A DNA stretch of 49,179 nt from Xylanibacter caecicola. Its GTDB lineage: Bacteria > Bacteroidota > Bacteroidia > Bacteroidales > Bacteroidaceae. The DNA lies in the NCBI RefSeq assembly GCF_013166515.1, contig NZ_JABKKJ010000018.1, positions 1-49,179 on the forward strand. The letters are read 5' to 3'. A program made the translations under genes and the position numbers. The notes under the pieces were generated by a model. It worked only from the letters and a program-made list of their open reading frames with translations, was not told the DNA's origin and searched no databases. Below, in pieces: positions 9,207 to 17,459 of this stretch (positions are counted from its first letter, which is position 1; each line of letters begins with the position of its first letter).

Positions 9207-9230
9207 ACGGACGTTGCAAACGTCCGTTTT
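9207..9230 (+). terminator. hairpin with short T-run
   Basis: ACGGACGTT (9207-9215) and AACGTCCGT (9219-9227) form a perfect 9-bp stem with a 3-nt loop, followed by TTT. It may be a terminator, but no gene lies directly before it. Confidence 0.45.
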
Positions 9231-9270
9231 ATGACAAACAATCCCGAATAATACCCCTTGTTTTTCCCAA

Positions 9271-9422
9271 ATGCGGCATTTTAGAGTGTGAAATGCCGTA
9301 TTTCAGCTTCTAATATGCGGCATTTCAGCCCCTAGAGTGCGGCACATCACGACGCAAAACAGCATGCTTTACGATGTATAACCCTATGCTTTAGACACCA
9401 GAACCCTATGCTTTACGGAAAA
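9271..9422 (+). repeat. 22-bp-period degenerate repeat array A
   Basis: Seven units with T-run cores at 9279, 9301, 9323, (9345, degenerate), 9368, 9390 and 9412: a 22-bp step with one 23-bp step. The first units carry ATGCGGCATTT or ATGCCGTATTT, the last three ATGCTTTA. No open frame fits. The rest of 9425-9740 holds a 10-bp hairpin at 9534-9560 and otherwise nothing I recognise. Confidence 0.8.
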
Positions 9423-9533
9423 CAGGGATGAAACAAGGGAGGAAAGACATTAAAAACAGGTATTCCGGCACGTGCAAAAACAACAGGAAAGAGTCGATCC
9501 GGAAGCGCAAGAAGCTGCATTCGCCCCTGAATA

Positions 9534-9560
9534 TTGCACAAAGCGCACCTCTTTGTGCAA
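9534..9560. repeat. 10-bp inverted repeat, 7-nt loop
   Basis: TTGCACAAAG (9534-9543) and CTTTGTGCAA (9551-9560) are exact reverse complements. The core (GCACAAAG / CTTTGTGC) resembles an inverted and a direct unit of the nearby 22-bp array, but it is out of register. Confidence 0.6.
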
Positions 9561-9740
9561 CAAAATACGGTTCTATAACCTTATGATGGCATCTTCAAAC
9601 ACCCAAAACACGCCATTTAAGGTTGTATTTTCTCTATTTCACATCAAAATCATGACAAAAAGCAGCAGCATGGTTTTAACGTCTTTATATAATAATTAAC
9701 ACGCAAAACACATATATCCGTCCATTTTCCATGACTTTAT

Positions 9741-9771
9741 TTTGCACGTTTTTAATTTTTATTTAATTTTG
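9741..9771 (+). promoter_or_regulatory. promoter of the B12 uptake locus
   Basis: TTTG (9741-9744), exactly 19 nt, then TAATTTTG (9764-9771), a full match to the Bacteroidetes promoter. Transcription would begin near 9778, directly at the 5' edge of the cobalamin riboswitch. Confidence 0.75.
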
Positions 9772-9777
9772 CATCGC

Positions 9778-10024
9778 ATTTGGTTCCCGACACATAACAT
9801 CACGATGTGTCCGGGCTAAGATGGGAACCGCAGTGAAATTCTGCGACATTACCCGATGCTGTGAGTCCTTTTTCAGAGGGCAACCACAATGGTCACTGGA
9901 CTGCCAACGGGCGTGACGAAACACCGTTGACAATATTCCGGGAAGGCCGGTTGCCTGTAAGGATCAAGTCAGAAGACCTGCCATGTGCCAATAGTAACAA
10001 GTGTCCGCGGGATTATGGGCACGT
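9778..10024 (+). ncRNA. cobalamin (B12) riboswitch
   Basis: The leader of the btuB gene has the hallmarks of a cobalamin aptamer. GGTTCCC (9782-9788) pairs with GGGAACC (9833-9839). Next come GCAGTGAAATTCTGCGACA, then ATGCTGTGAGTCC, GGTCACTGG (9891-9899), GGGAAGGCCGG (9940-9950), and the B12 box AGTCAGAAGACCTGCC (9967-9982). A further stem, 9983-9989 with 10018-10024, ends 15 nt before the start codon. It may be the expression platform that hides the ribosome entry site, so control is more likely translational; that last point is inference. Confidence 0.93.
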
Positions 10025-10039
10025 AAATCTTTTATTATC

Positions 10040-11947
10040 ATGACTTGTTGCATAAAGAGCCGGAGGCTCATTGCATCCGTATGTGTCGTTGTATCCGTAG
10101 CGATCAACGCACATCCTGTCCGGGCACAGCGTCTGCACACCGACTCGCTTTACAGGATTGACGAGGTTGTGGTGACCGGTACAAAGGACGTGACACCGCA
10201 TCAGACCATATCGAGAGAGCAGATCGACGGCATTCCTTCAAGCTCTGTCGCCGACGCACTGAAGTATCTTGCCGGTGTGCAGATAAAAGACTACGGAGGT
10301 CTTGGCGGTCAGAAAACAATCAACGTGCGCTCGTTAGGCTCTCAACACGTCGGCGTATATCTCGACGGAGTGAGGATAACGAATGCGCAGAACGGCACGG
10401 TGGACCTTGGCAAATACTCGCTGCACACCCTCGAATCGGTGTCGCTCTTCAATGCCAACAAGGCGGAAATGCTGATGACGGCGAGCGAATACGCATCGGC
10501 ATCCACCGTGTATATGAAGACGCACCGCCCAGACAGCACATCCCTGATGGCATCATACACAAACGCATCGTTCGGAACACACAAGGCAGGTATGACGTTT
10601 TCTTACAAAAAACTTGGTTTCATCGACGCCGCAATGACAAGGAGCAAGGGCGACTACCCCTTTGAATATCACACCGAATATGAAGACACCACCGGCACAC
10701 GGCGCAACTCTGACATCACGATGTTCCGCATCGAGGGGTGTGCTTTCTATAAAGGTTTGGAGTGGCATACGTATTATTTCAACTCTCGGAGGGGACTTCC
10801 GGGCGGCGTCGTGCGGCGGTTGTCGGACACATACACGGATGTAGGCAGAGAGTGGGACCGCAATTTCTTTACGCAACTGTCGTACAAGAAACAGACGGAG
10901 AAGTTCGGTTTAAGGGGAATAGTGAAATATTCCAACGACTTTCTGCACTACTGCTCAGACTATCCTGAGAACATTTCCGTACACGCAGACAACAGATACC
11001 ACCAGCAGGACATATACACCGCCCTGTCGGGAGGGTATACATACAAGGGCTTCGGCACATCGGTATCCACGGACTTAAGATGGTCCGACCTTACAACCGA
11101 CGTAAAGAACTTTCACTATGTGTACCGTCTCGACAGCAAGACATCATTGTCGGCATTCTACAACAACAAGGGTATTAACATGAACATAAGCGGACTGTAC
11201 ACACATATATCCGACAACACACGCGGAACGACAAAGCCCCTGTCGCGGTTTACATATAACGCACTGGCGTCATACACGTTCAAGCGCTGGATGTTGAGAT
11301 GTTTCTACAAGACCGTGTTCCGCGCGCCGACGCTTAACGACCTGTACTACACGCTTGTAGGCAACAGGAACCTGCGCCCCGAGTACACAAAACAGTTTGA
11401 CATAGGACTGACATATACCGACAAATGGCTCAACATACAGGCAGACTGGTATTATAATCACGTGGAGGACCGCATCGTATGTCTGCCGCTGAAAGGGTCG
11501 TATCAATGGACGATGCTCAACTACGGATACACAAGATGTATGGGAATAGACGTGTCGATAAACGCAAGATACAGGCAGCACAGCCTGCTTCTTACCGGCA
11601 CATATCAGGACGACCGCAACCGCACCGACCCTACGGAAGATGCCTATAACGACTATATAGCATACTCGCCGCAATGGTCTTTCACGGCTGTTTACACCTT
11701 TACGTGGAAGAAAATGTCGGCTTCGTTGTCGCACATGTTCGTGGACAAGCGTTACTGGACAGCCGAAAATGCCATCGAAGAACCGCTGCCGGCATACAAC
11801 TGCACCGACATAAAGGTGGGCTACCGGTATGGAGACATTGGCATAGAGGCAGAGTATCAGGACCTGTTCGACGTAAGATACGAGATGATACAGCGCTGGC
11901 CCATGCCGGGAAGGAGATTTGCAATAACACTAAAATATCACTTATAG
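10040..11947 (+). CDS. btuB: TonB-dependent vitamin B12 receptor
   Basis: An outer-membrane TonB-dependent transporter of 635 residues. A signal peptide ends at VRAQ (about residue 30); a TonB-box-like EVVVTGT follows. The plug domain shows ISREQIDGIPSSS, IKDYGGLGGQKTINVRSLGS and VYLDGVRITNAQNG. The barrel closes with a terminal aromatic-rich strand ending LKYHL. The riboswitch directly upstream and the BtuG-like gene directly downstream identify the cargo as cobalamin or a related corrinoid. I use the ATG at 10040; an in-frame ATG at 10001 lies before the hairpin of the riboswitch platform. Confidence 0.92.
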   Translation: MTCCIKSRRLIASVCVVVSVAINAHPVRAQRLHTDSLYRIDEVVVTGTKDVTPHQTISREQIDGIPSSSVADALKYLAGVQIKDYGGLGGQKTINVRSLGSQHVGVYLDGVRITNAQNGTVDLGKYSLHTLESVSLFNANKAEMLMTASEYASASTVYMKTHRPDSTSLMASYTNASFGTHKAGMTFSYKKLGFIDAAMTRSKGDYPFEYHTEYEDTTGTRRNSDITMFRIEGCAFYKGLEWHTYYFNSRRGLPGGVVRRLSDTYTDVGREWDRNFFTQLSYKKQTEKFGLRGIVKYSNDFLHYCSDYPENISVHADNRYHQQDIYTALSGGYTYKGFGTSVSTDLRWSDLTTDVKNFHYVYRLDSKTSLSAFYNNKGINMNISGLYTHISDNTRGTTKPLSRFTYNALASYTFKRWMLRCFYKTVFRAPTLNDLYYTLVGNRNLRPEYTKQFDIGLTYTDKWLNIQADWYYNHVEDRIVCLPLKGSYQWTMLNYGYTRCMGIDVSINARYRQHSLLLTGTYQDDRNRTDPTEDAYNDYIAYSPQWSFTAVYTFTWKKMSASLSHMFVDKRYWTAENAIEEPLPAYNCTDIKVGYRYGDIGIEAEYQDLFDVRYEMIQRWPMPGRRFAITLKYHL

Positions 11948-11950
11948 AAA

Positions 11951-13094
11951 ATGAAAAAGTATCTTTTTTTTTATTCTTTTACTTGTCGTGGCGGCATGCT
12001 CTACCGATAATGACGGAGAGAAAACCATTGTGCCGGAGCCTCCTGTACAGGTAATCGCCGGCGAGAACCTCATAATATGCAATGAGGGAAACTGGCAGTC
12101 GGACAACGGACAACTGTCTTATTATGACGGAAGTACGGGCAAGATGACGAACCAATGGTTCAGAAGCATTAACGGAATAAAGCTCGGCGACACTCCTAAC
12201 GACATATTGCATGTCAACGACACGCTGATTGCCATAGCCGTAAACTGGTCGAACATCATACAGTATATACATCCCGACGGCAAGGCATGCGGCGCTACGG
12301 AGAACGTACCCAACAACCGCCGGATGTGTACGGACGGAAAATATCTGTATATCACGTCATACGCGCATATATGCGGCGACCGTATCTTCACAAAAGGCTA
12401 TGTGGCAAAGATAGATCTCAGGACAAAGGATGTGGTCGCAACGTGCGAAACGGGTTGGGAACCGGAAGGCATACGGCTGTATGACGGCAGACTGTACGTG
12501 GCGAACACGGGCGGATACTCGTTTTCCGAGGCACATGAATATGAGACAACCGTACAGGTTATAGACGCCGCCACGATGAAAACGCTGAGGACAATAGACA
12601 CCGGCTGCATAAATCTCTACGGGGAAATGTCGCAGGCGGGCAGGTTTCTCTGCATAAACTCATGCGGCGACTATTACGACGTGAAGCCGAAGACCGTGAT
12701 ACTCGACTGCGAGACGGAACGATACCATGTGTTCGACTTCCCTTGCACGTACAACACCACAGACGGAAAGATGTTCTACACGGTGGGAAGCGAGTTCTCT
12801 TACAACACCTACGAGTATGTTTACCACCTCTATACCATAGATCCGGAGACGATGTCTGCCACATACGGTATATACAACAGCACCGTTACGGAGAAACTGA
12901 AAGAACTTCAGTCGCCGTACGAGCTGTACGTTTCTCCATACACCGGCAACATTTATTTCACCGATGCCAAGAGTTATGCCACGGCAGGCTTCATATACGG
13001 ATACAGAAGCGACGGCACGGAGGTGTTCAATCCGCAGAAAATATATATCAATCCTGCCCATATTCTGGCAATACCTAATTATAAAGACAAATGA
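11951..13094 (+). CDS. btuG: BtuG-like B12-binding surface lipoprotein (DUF5074 propeller), frameshifted at a 9-T run
   Basis: The mature region matches DUF5074/YncE-like seven-bladed propellers such as BtuG, which captures cobalamin at the surface and hands it to BtuB. Blocks include IICNEGNW, GIKLGDTPNDI and GWEPEGI. An ATG lies 3 bp after btuB, but a run of nine T (11964-11972) puts it out of frame with the body. With eight T the start would read MKKYLFFILLLVVAACSTD, a textbook lipoprotein signal with Cys 16. With nine, only an internal GTG at 11988 opens the body frame, without a signal. This is a phase-variable tract, transcript slippage, or a sequencing error. The stop overlaps the next start (ATGA). 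Confidence 0.85.
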
Positions 13095-14197
13095 CAACCA
13101 AAAGAAAACTTATGCTCTCTGCCTTTACATGTATGGCTTTGGGCATGTATGCACAGAGTCAGGACGTCACTGTCCTGCAACTACATCCGGCTCCCGGACA
13201 GTTCGTCAACACGCTTCCCGAAGCAAACAGCGAGTCAACCCATGAGGATATGTGCGCAAAAGCGACGGAAAGCCTCAGAAACGGGGAACTGATACATCTC
13301 GGTACATACGGCGGATACGTAACAGTGCAGTTCGATCATCCGGTGAAAAACCTCAGAGGCTCTGACCTACGCATCACCGGCAACGGCTTCTACGCCAACG
13401 CAGACCCTGTATACGGACAGGAAACGATTGGAGGTTCGTTCGAGCCGGGCATCGTATACGTGGGCGTGGGCAATGATGTGGAGACGGCACAGTGGTATGA
13501 GCTGGCGGGTTCAGAATACTATACGACGGAAATACACGATTTCTCCATAACCTACCACAAGCCTACGGCAGAGGAAGGCGAGCACAAACAGTTCTGTTCC
13601 GTATACGACAACTACATAAAATGGGAGGCTACGTGGACGGAGAACGGTGAAAGGCGCGACTCGACCGGGTATCATATAAAAAACTCTTTCCACAAACAGA
13701 CATACTGGCCCTTATGGGAAAAGGGCGAGACCCTGACATTTTCGGGCGGAAAACTGCCAAACAACGGCATAGACCGGTCGGGTAAAGGCACATATTGGGT
13801 GCTGTACCGCTATGCTCCGGACGCATACGGATATGTGGATGCGTCGCTGAATACAGATGATTACTCGACGTTTGACATAGACTGGGCTGTGGATAAGGAC
13901 GGAAAACATGTGGACCTTGAGGAGATAAACTTCGTGAAAGTGGTTTGCGGCATATTCCAATACTGCGGCTGGTTGGGCGAAACGTCTACCGAAGTGGCAG
14001 GATTTCAGGATCTGCACCTTATAGAAGGATATGATGACAATCCGATAATCATTACTCCAAAGCAACCTACGGGAATAAGCAATCCCACGGTTTCGTCTAA
14101 AAAGGACGGTTATATATACGACCTGACAGGTCGAAGAGTGACGTCTCCCTCACGCGGAATTTACATAAAGAACGGCAGGAAGATTTATATCAAATGA
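13091..14197 (+). CDS. secreted B12-locus protein with C-terminal sorting-like tail
   Basis: A 368-residue exported protein: a signal peptide ends near MYAQS (about residue 22). The mature part is rich in Trp, Tyr and Gly, as in beta-sandwich cell-surface proteins; two similar regions may be present but I recognise no named domain. The last 30 residues, with YDLTGRRV then GIYIKNGRKIYIK, form the short tail typical of Prevotella secreted proteins and loosely resembling type IX secretion tails. Its ATG overlaps the btuG stop by 4 bases, so it belongs to the B12 operon and is a candidate corrinoid-capture protein. That function is inference. Confidence 0.8.
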   Translation: MTTKRKLMLSAFTCMALGMYAQSQDVTVLQLHPAPGQFVNTLPEANSESTHEDMCAKATESLRNGELIHLGTYGGYVTVQFDHPVKNLRGSDLRITGNGFYANADPVYGQETIGGSFEPGIVYVGVGNDVETAQWYELAGSEYYTTEIHDFSITYHKPTAEEGEHKQFCSVYDNYIKWEATWTENGERRDSTGYHIKNSFHKQTYWPLWEKGETLTFSGGKLPNNGIDRSGKGTYWVLYRYAPDAYGYVDASLNTDDYSTFDIDWAVDKDGKHVDLEEINFVKVVCGIFQYCGWLGETSTEVAGFQDLHLIEGYDDNPIIITPKQPTGISNPTVSSKKDGYIYDLTGRRVTSPSRGIYIKNGRKIYIK

Positions 14198-14227
14198 CAT
14201 ATTTAATTTTTTAACAAACAATCAATT

Positions 14228-15226
14228 ATGAGAAAATTACTACTTTCAGTGTTGTTAGGCGGCACATTGTGCATCAATGCGCAAGAGAATTATGAGCTTC
14301 GTGTGCTGACATTTGAAGACAAGGACTACAAAGGAGACATCAATTTTGCAGGCGGAACCGACTGGTCTTCACTTATATCCGAACCGCAATATGGCGGAAC
14401 AATGCTCTATGGTGAGTCTGGCATGGGCGTTACATCGGAGGAAGAGGCATACAAATGGAGCGACGACAACAGCACATGGCTGTCGAATATCCTGTCCGAA
14501 GGCTACGGTTCGTGGTGCTACTGGTCAGGAGGACACGCCATATCCAACTATGGAACAAGTAATATAGAGAGCTACGGCGACTTTATGAGCCAGCTTACCG
14601 TATACAATAAGGATGCGGGAGACGATGTAAGCCGCAAAGGCAACGGACATAACGGCTCCGATAACTTCGCTATGCACTTCGGATATGCAGACAATTCCGG
14701 TTATGGATTGGGCGAAGAGGCGCTGCCTGCACTGAAATTCAGTGACGGAACGGCACGGGTTGTCGACCACATGTACGTGACAAACAGCACATACGCCCTG
14801 AACTGTTATGTAAACGGTAACAGTCTTACGGCAAATATAGGTCCTGACGATTGGGTGAAGATTGTTGCTACAGGATATAACGGCGACGAGAAGACAGGTA
14901 CTGCGGAGATATATCTTTGCAACGGTCCCGAGAATATCATCATGGACTGGACGAAGTTTGAGTTATCATCGCTTGGCGAAGTAACGAAAATCACATTCAA
15001 TATAACAGGTTCTTCAGATAACGGTTACGGTTTTTCACAACCTGCATATTTCGCATACGATGACGTTGCCGTGCGTTTCCCGAAATCAAATACTACGGAT
15101 ATAAATGAAATTACAAGCAGCACGAAAACCCAGAAAGAAGACGTATACGACCTGCAGGGGCGTCGTGTAAACAACCCACGACACGGTTTATACATCAAGA
15201 ACGGCAGGAAAGTCCTGATGAAATAA
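14228..15226 (+). CDS. secreted DUF4465-type protein of the B12 locus
   Basis: A 332-residue exported protein with a signal peptide ending at CINAQ (residue 19). The mature start (LTFEDKDYKG, TDWSSLISEPQYGG) and the later WLSNILSEGYGSWCYWSGGHAISNY-type pattern fit DUF4465, a family often seen beside B12 receptors in Bacteroidales. The C-terminus carries the same kind of tail as its neighbour: YDLQGRRV, then GLYIKNGRKVLMK. It is the last gene before a strong bidirectional terminator. Binding of cobalamin at the surface is plausible from context but unproven. Confidence 0.85.
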   Translation: MRKLLLSVLLGGTLCINAQENYELRVLTFEDKDYKGDINFAGGTDWSSLISEPQYGGTMLYGESGMGVTSEEEAYKWSDDNSTWLSNILSEGYGSWCYWSGGHAISNYGTSNIESYGDFMSQLTVYNKDAGDDVSRKGNGHNGSDNFAMHFGYADNSGYGLGEEALPALKFSDGTARVVDHMYVTNSTYALNCYVNGNSLTANIGPDDWVKIVATGYNGDEKTGTAEIYLCNGPENIIMDWTKFELSSLGEVTKITFNITGSSDNGYGFSQPAYFAYDDVAVRFPKSNTTDINEITSSTKTQKEDVYDLQGRRVNNPRHGLYIKNGRKVLMK

Positions 15227-15250
15227 AACGATATTACAAATGAACAAATA

Positions 15251-15300
15251 ATGTCCGACGAATTGAAAGCCTTTACTACTTATTTCAATTCATCGGACAT
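15251..15300. terminator. bidirectional terminator between convergent genes
   Basis: An 18-bp stem (15251-15268 with 15283-15300, one G-T pair) and a 14-nt loop sit between the DUF4465 gene and the convergent DUF5687 gene. The plus side is followed by CATTTATACTTTTATA, the minus side by a T/A-rich stretch. Confidence 0.8.
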
Positions 15301-15338
15301 CATTTATACTTTTATACTGTTTCTTCGCTCTCGTATAC

Positions 15339-16841
15339 TCACTTTGTATAACGGAAAGCCTCCATATTTATATACCTCCGTTTCATAAAACGCTTGTAAA
15401 TATTGCGTATCCAGAGATTATACAGGGCAATGAATGCAAGTCCTGTAACCAAAAGCAGGAGATATGCCGTAACCTCATTTAACGCAACCCTGAGCAAAGA
15501 AATAAGTATGACAGGCATGAACAAGGCTATCATCTCTGCCACAATCTGGAAATAGTTGGTCTCCATATTCCCCTTGCTTATGAATTTTGTGTTCAATGGA
15601 ATGGTCTGCTTGTTATATACAGCCATTTGCATGAGCATACAATAAATGGGTCCGACCGTGAAAATCATCATGGAAAAGAGCATCAGGAACGAACATCTGC
15701 CTACAAAAGCGACAGGTGTCATCAGCAAAAACGGCAGCAACAGCATCGTACCATGGAAATAATACTTTGCCTTCAGCAGGTAGAAAATATTCTCCTTGTG
15801 CGACATTAAACCGTCCATATAGTTGCCTTCGGCACTCATTATCTTTATCAACGTGGTCGCACCGTATAATACAAATGTGTATACTATCCAGAAATCGTGC
15901 GAGAAACTGTTGTATTCATAGAAATCAGTAAACGATATCAGCATGCTAAGACCCGTGATAAGACATGTGGAGACAATGAATGAGCGACGCATGTTCTTGT
16001 TTCTCATTATGCTTTTTACCTCAAGTTTAAGATATTCTCCCAATTCCCCGAAACGGTCGAGCGCGTAAAGTTCCGTCACATTCTTCATCTTTGTCTTCTC
16101 CACATTACCGCTCTCGATATACGTAAAATGGTATTGCATCTTCCTGTTTATGAAGAAGAATGCCGCGATAACCGCAAAAAGGATGGTATATGCCAACGGA
16201 TTATAATCGGCGAAGCATCTGCCGACATACGAGAAAATATCGAAGAAATTGTCTATGTCCGCCAAGTACCAGGGCATGAACAGCAAGGCGTAGACCGCAG
16301 CCGGCAACAGCCACCACAGCATGCTTACGCTAAGCAATGTACGCACAAGCATATACCACTGGCTGTTGATTATGACAATGAGCTGGAAAGTGATAAGGAA
16401 ACAAAGCGACACAAGCAATCCTTCACTGAAAAGCATTGTCATTATGGCATAAGGAACGGTTATCAGCATCCACTGAAGATTGTTTAGAGACACCATACTT
16501 GACAGAACGAAAGACTCCACGCACGCATACTTGGGCATGGGCAGCAGCATATACGGCTTTACAAGTTGCGAAGGGGTCTGCTGTCCGATAAAACGGAAGA
16601 AGAAGTCCAGCACAAGCAGGAATGGCATAAGTGCAAATATGAACTCGTATGAAGTGAGTGTTTCGGAGTCGTTTGCCACAACAGCAAGCATAACGGAAAT
16701 CATCAGCATGTATACATACATGAACGCAGCAAGCAAATACATGACAAACTTTGCCACCCTGTTCTGCTCAAACACCATGCTGCGCCTCTCTGACAACCGT
16801 ATGTGACGGCGCAATATCCTGAAAAGCTGAAAGCGGTTCAT
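15339..16841 (-). CDS. DUF5687 family membrane protein (ABC-2-permease-like)
   Basis: A 500-residue polytopic inner-membrane protein with about ten to twelve hydrophobic spans and the DUF5687 hallmarks: an N-terminal RRHIRLSERRSMVFEQN, a central YLKLEVKSIMRNKNMRRSF loop, and NKQTIPLNTKFISKGNMET near the C-terminus. DUF5687 proteins are thought to be permease subunits of ABC exporters and usually have an ATPase gene next door. None is adjacent here: upstream is the LolA-like gene (1 bp away) and downstream is a convergent gene. The partner, if any, must be encoded elsewhere. Confidence 0.88.
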   Translation of the reverse strand: MNRFQLFRILRRHIRLSERRSMVFEQNRVAKFVMYLLAAFMYVYMLMISVMLAVVANDSETLTSYEFIFALMPFLLVLDFFFRFIGQQTPSQLVKPYMLLPMPKYACVESFVLSSMVSLNNLQWMLITVPYAIMTMLFSEGLLVSLCFLITFQLIVIINSQWYMLVRTLLSVSMLWWLLPAAVYALLFMPWYLADIDNFFDIFSYVGRCFADYNPLAYTILFAVIAAFFFINRKMQYHFTYIESGNVEKTKMKNVTELYALDRFGELGEYLKLEVKSIMRNKNMRRSFIVSTCLITGLSMLISFTDFYEYNSFSHDFWIVYTFVLYGATTLIKIMSAEGNYMDGLMSHKENIFYLLKAKYYFHGTMLLLPFLLMTPVAFVGRCSFLMLFSMMIFTVGPIYCMLMQMAVYNKQTIPLNTKFISKGNMETNYFQIVAEMIALFMPVILISLLRVALNEVTAYLLLLVTGLAFIALYNLWIRNIYKRFMKRRYINMEAFRYTK

Positions 16842-16842
16842 C

Positions 16843-17445
16843 TTATCTCAAGTCTATTATCTCGGCATGAGGGAACTCTCGTGCATTGAAACGGAACGCA
16901 CTGTCACTGATGTTGGAAGCCTTGAAACCGGAAATGGCAACGGTTGTCCAGCCGGAAGACTGCAACATCTTCACTTCCTTGGGCAGATAATCCTTGCCTA
17001 CTGTAATATACATCTCCTTTATCGAACGGCTTTTGTTGGTGGCAACAAGATGTATCTGCCAGCCGGAAGCAACATTTTTCATGCTAAGGTTAAAGCCGTT
17101 CTTATACAATGTTATAAACTTATAAGGGTTCATTGCCTGCTGCTGGGCCTCGGTGGGATTGCTCACATTCACCTCTTGCGAGCTTTTCATATATGTCCAC
17201 TGCGTCTTTCCGTCGAACCAAACAATAGCATCGGAAGTACGTGCCGTGAACTTATTGCCTTTTATGGATATTCTTCCGGAAGCGTTTCCATGCTTTCCCT
17301 TTATCGTAAAAGAGGCAGACGCCCCACCCTTTCTGCCGACAATTGAAGCCGTCTTGTCCAATATCTTACGTGCCTGAACCTGTGTCTGTGCAGACATGCA
17401 CAAGGAAAAGACCGTCAAAGTCAATAAAAATACAAATCTTTTCAT
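16843..17445 (-). CDS. LolA-like outer-membrane lipoprotein carrier
   Basis: A 200-residue periplasmic protein with a signal peptide ending at CMSAQ. The mature part follows the LolA/LolB fold pattern: ARKILDKTAS, alternating beta strands such as FTIKGKHGNASGRISIKG, DGKTQWTYM, and a C-terminal PKEVKMLQSSGWTTVAISGFK. LolA ferries lipoproteins from the inner to the outer membrane; homologs directly after ftsK are common in Bacteroidetes. It lies 14 bp after ftsK. The exact ortholog status is not certain because these proteins are divergent. Confidence 0.85.
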   Translation of the reverse strand: MKRFVFLLTLTVFSLCMSAQTQVQARKILDKTASIVGRKGGASASFTIKGKHGNASGRISIKGNKFTARTSDAIVWFDGKTQWTYMKSSQEVNVSNPTEAQQQAMNPYKFITLYKNGFNLSMKNVASGWQIHLVATNKSRSIKEMYITVGKDYLPKEVKMLQSSGWTTVAISGFKASNISDSAFRFNAREFPHAEIIDLR

Positions 17446-17459
17446 ACCTTAATCTCCTG

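Noticed and set aside
9271..9422. CRISPR array
   Set aside because: Units are 22 bp in total and degenerate, with no identical direct repeats separated by unique spacers, and no cas genes are in the window.
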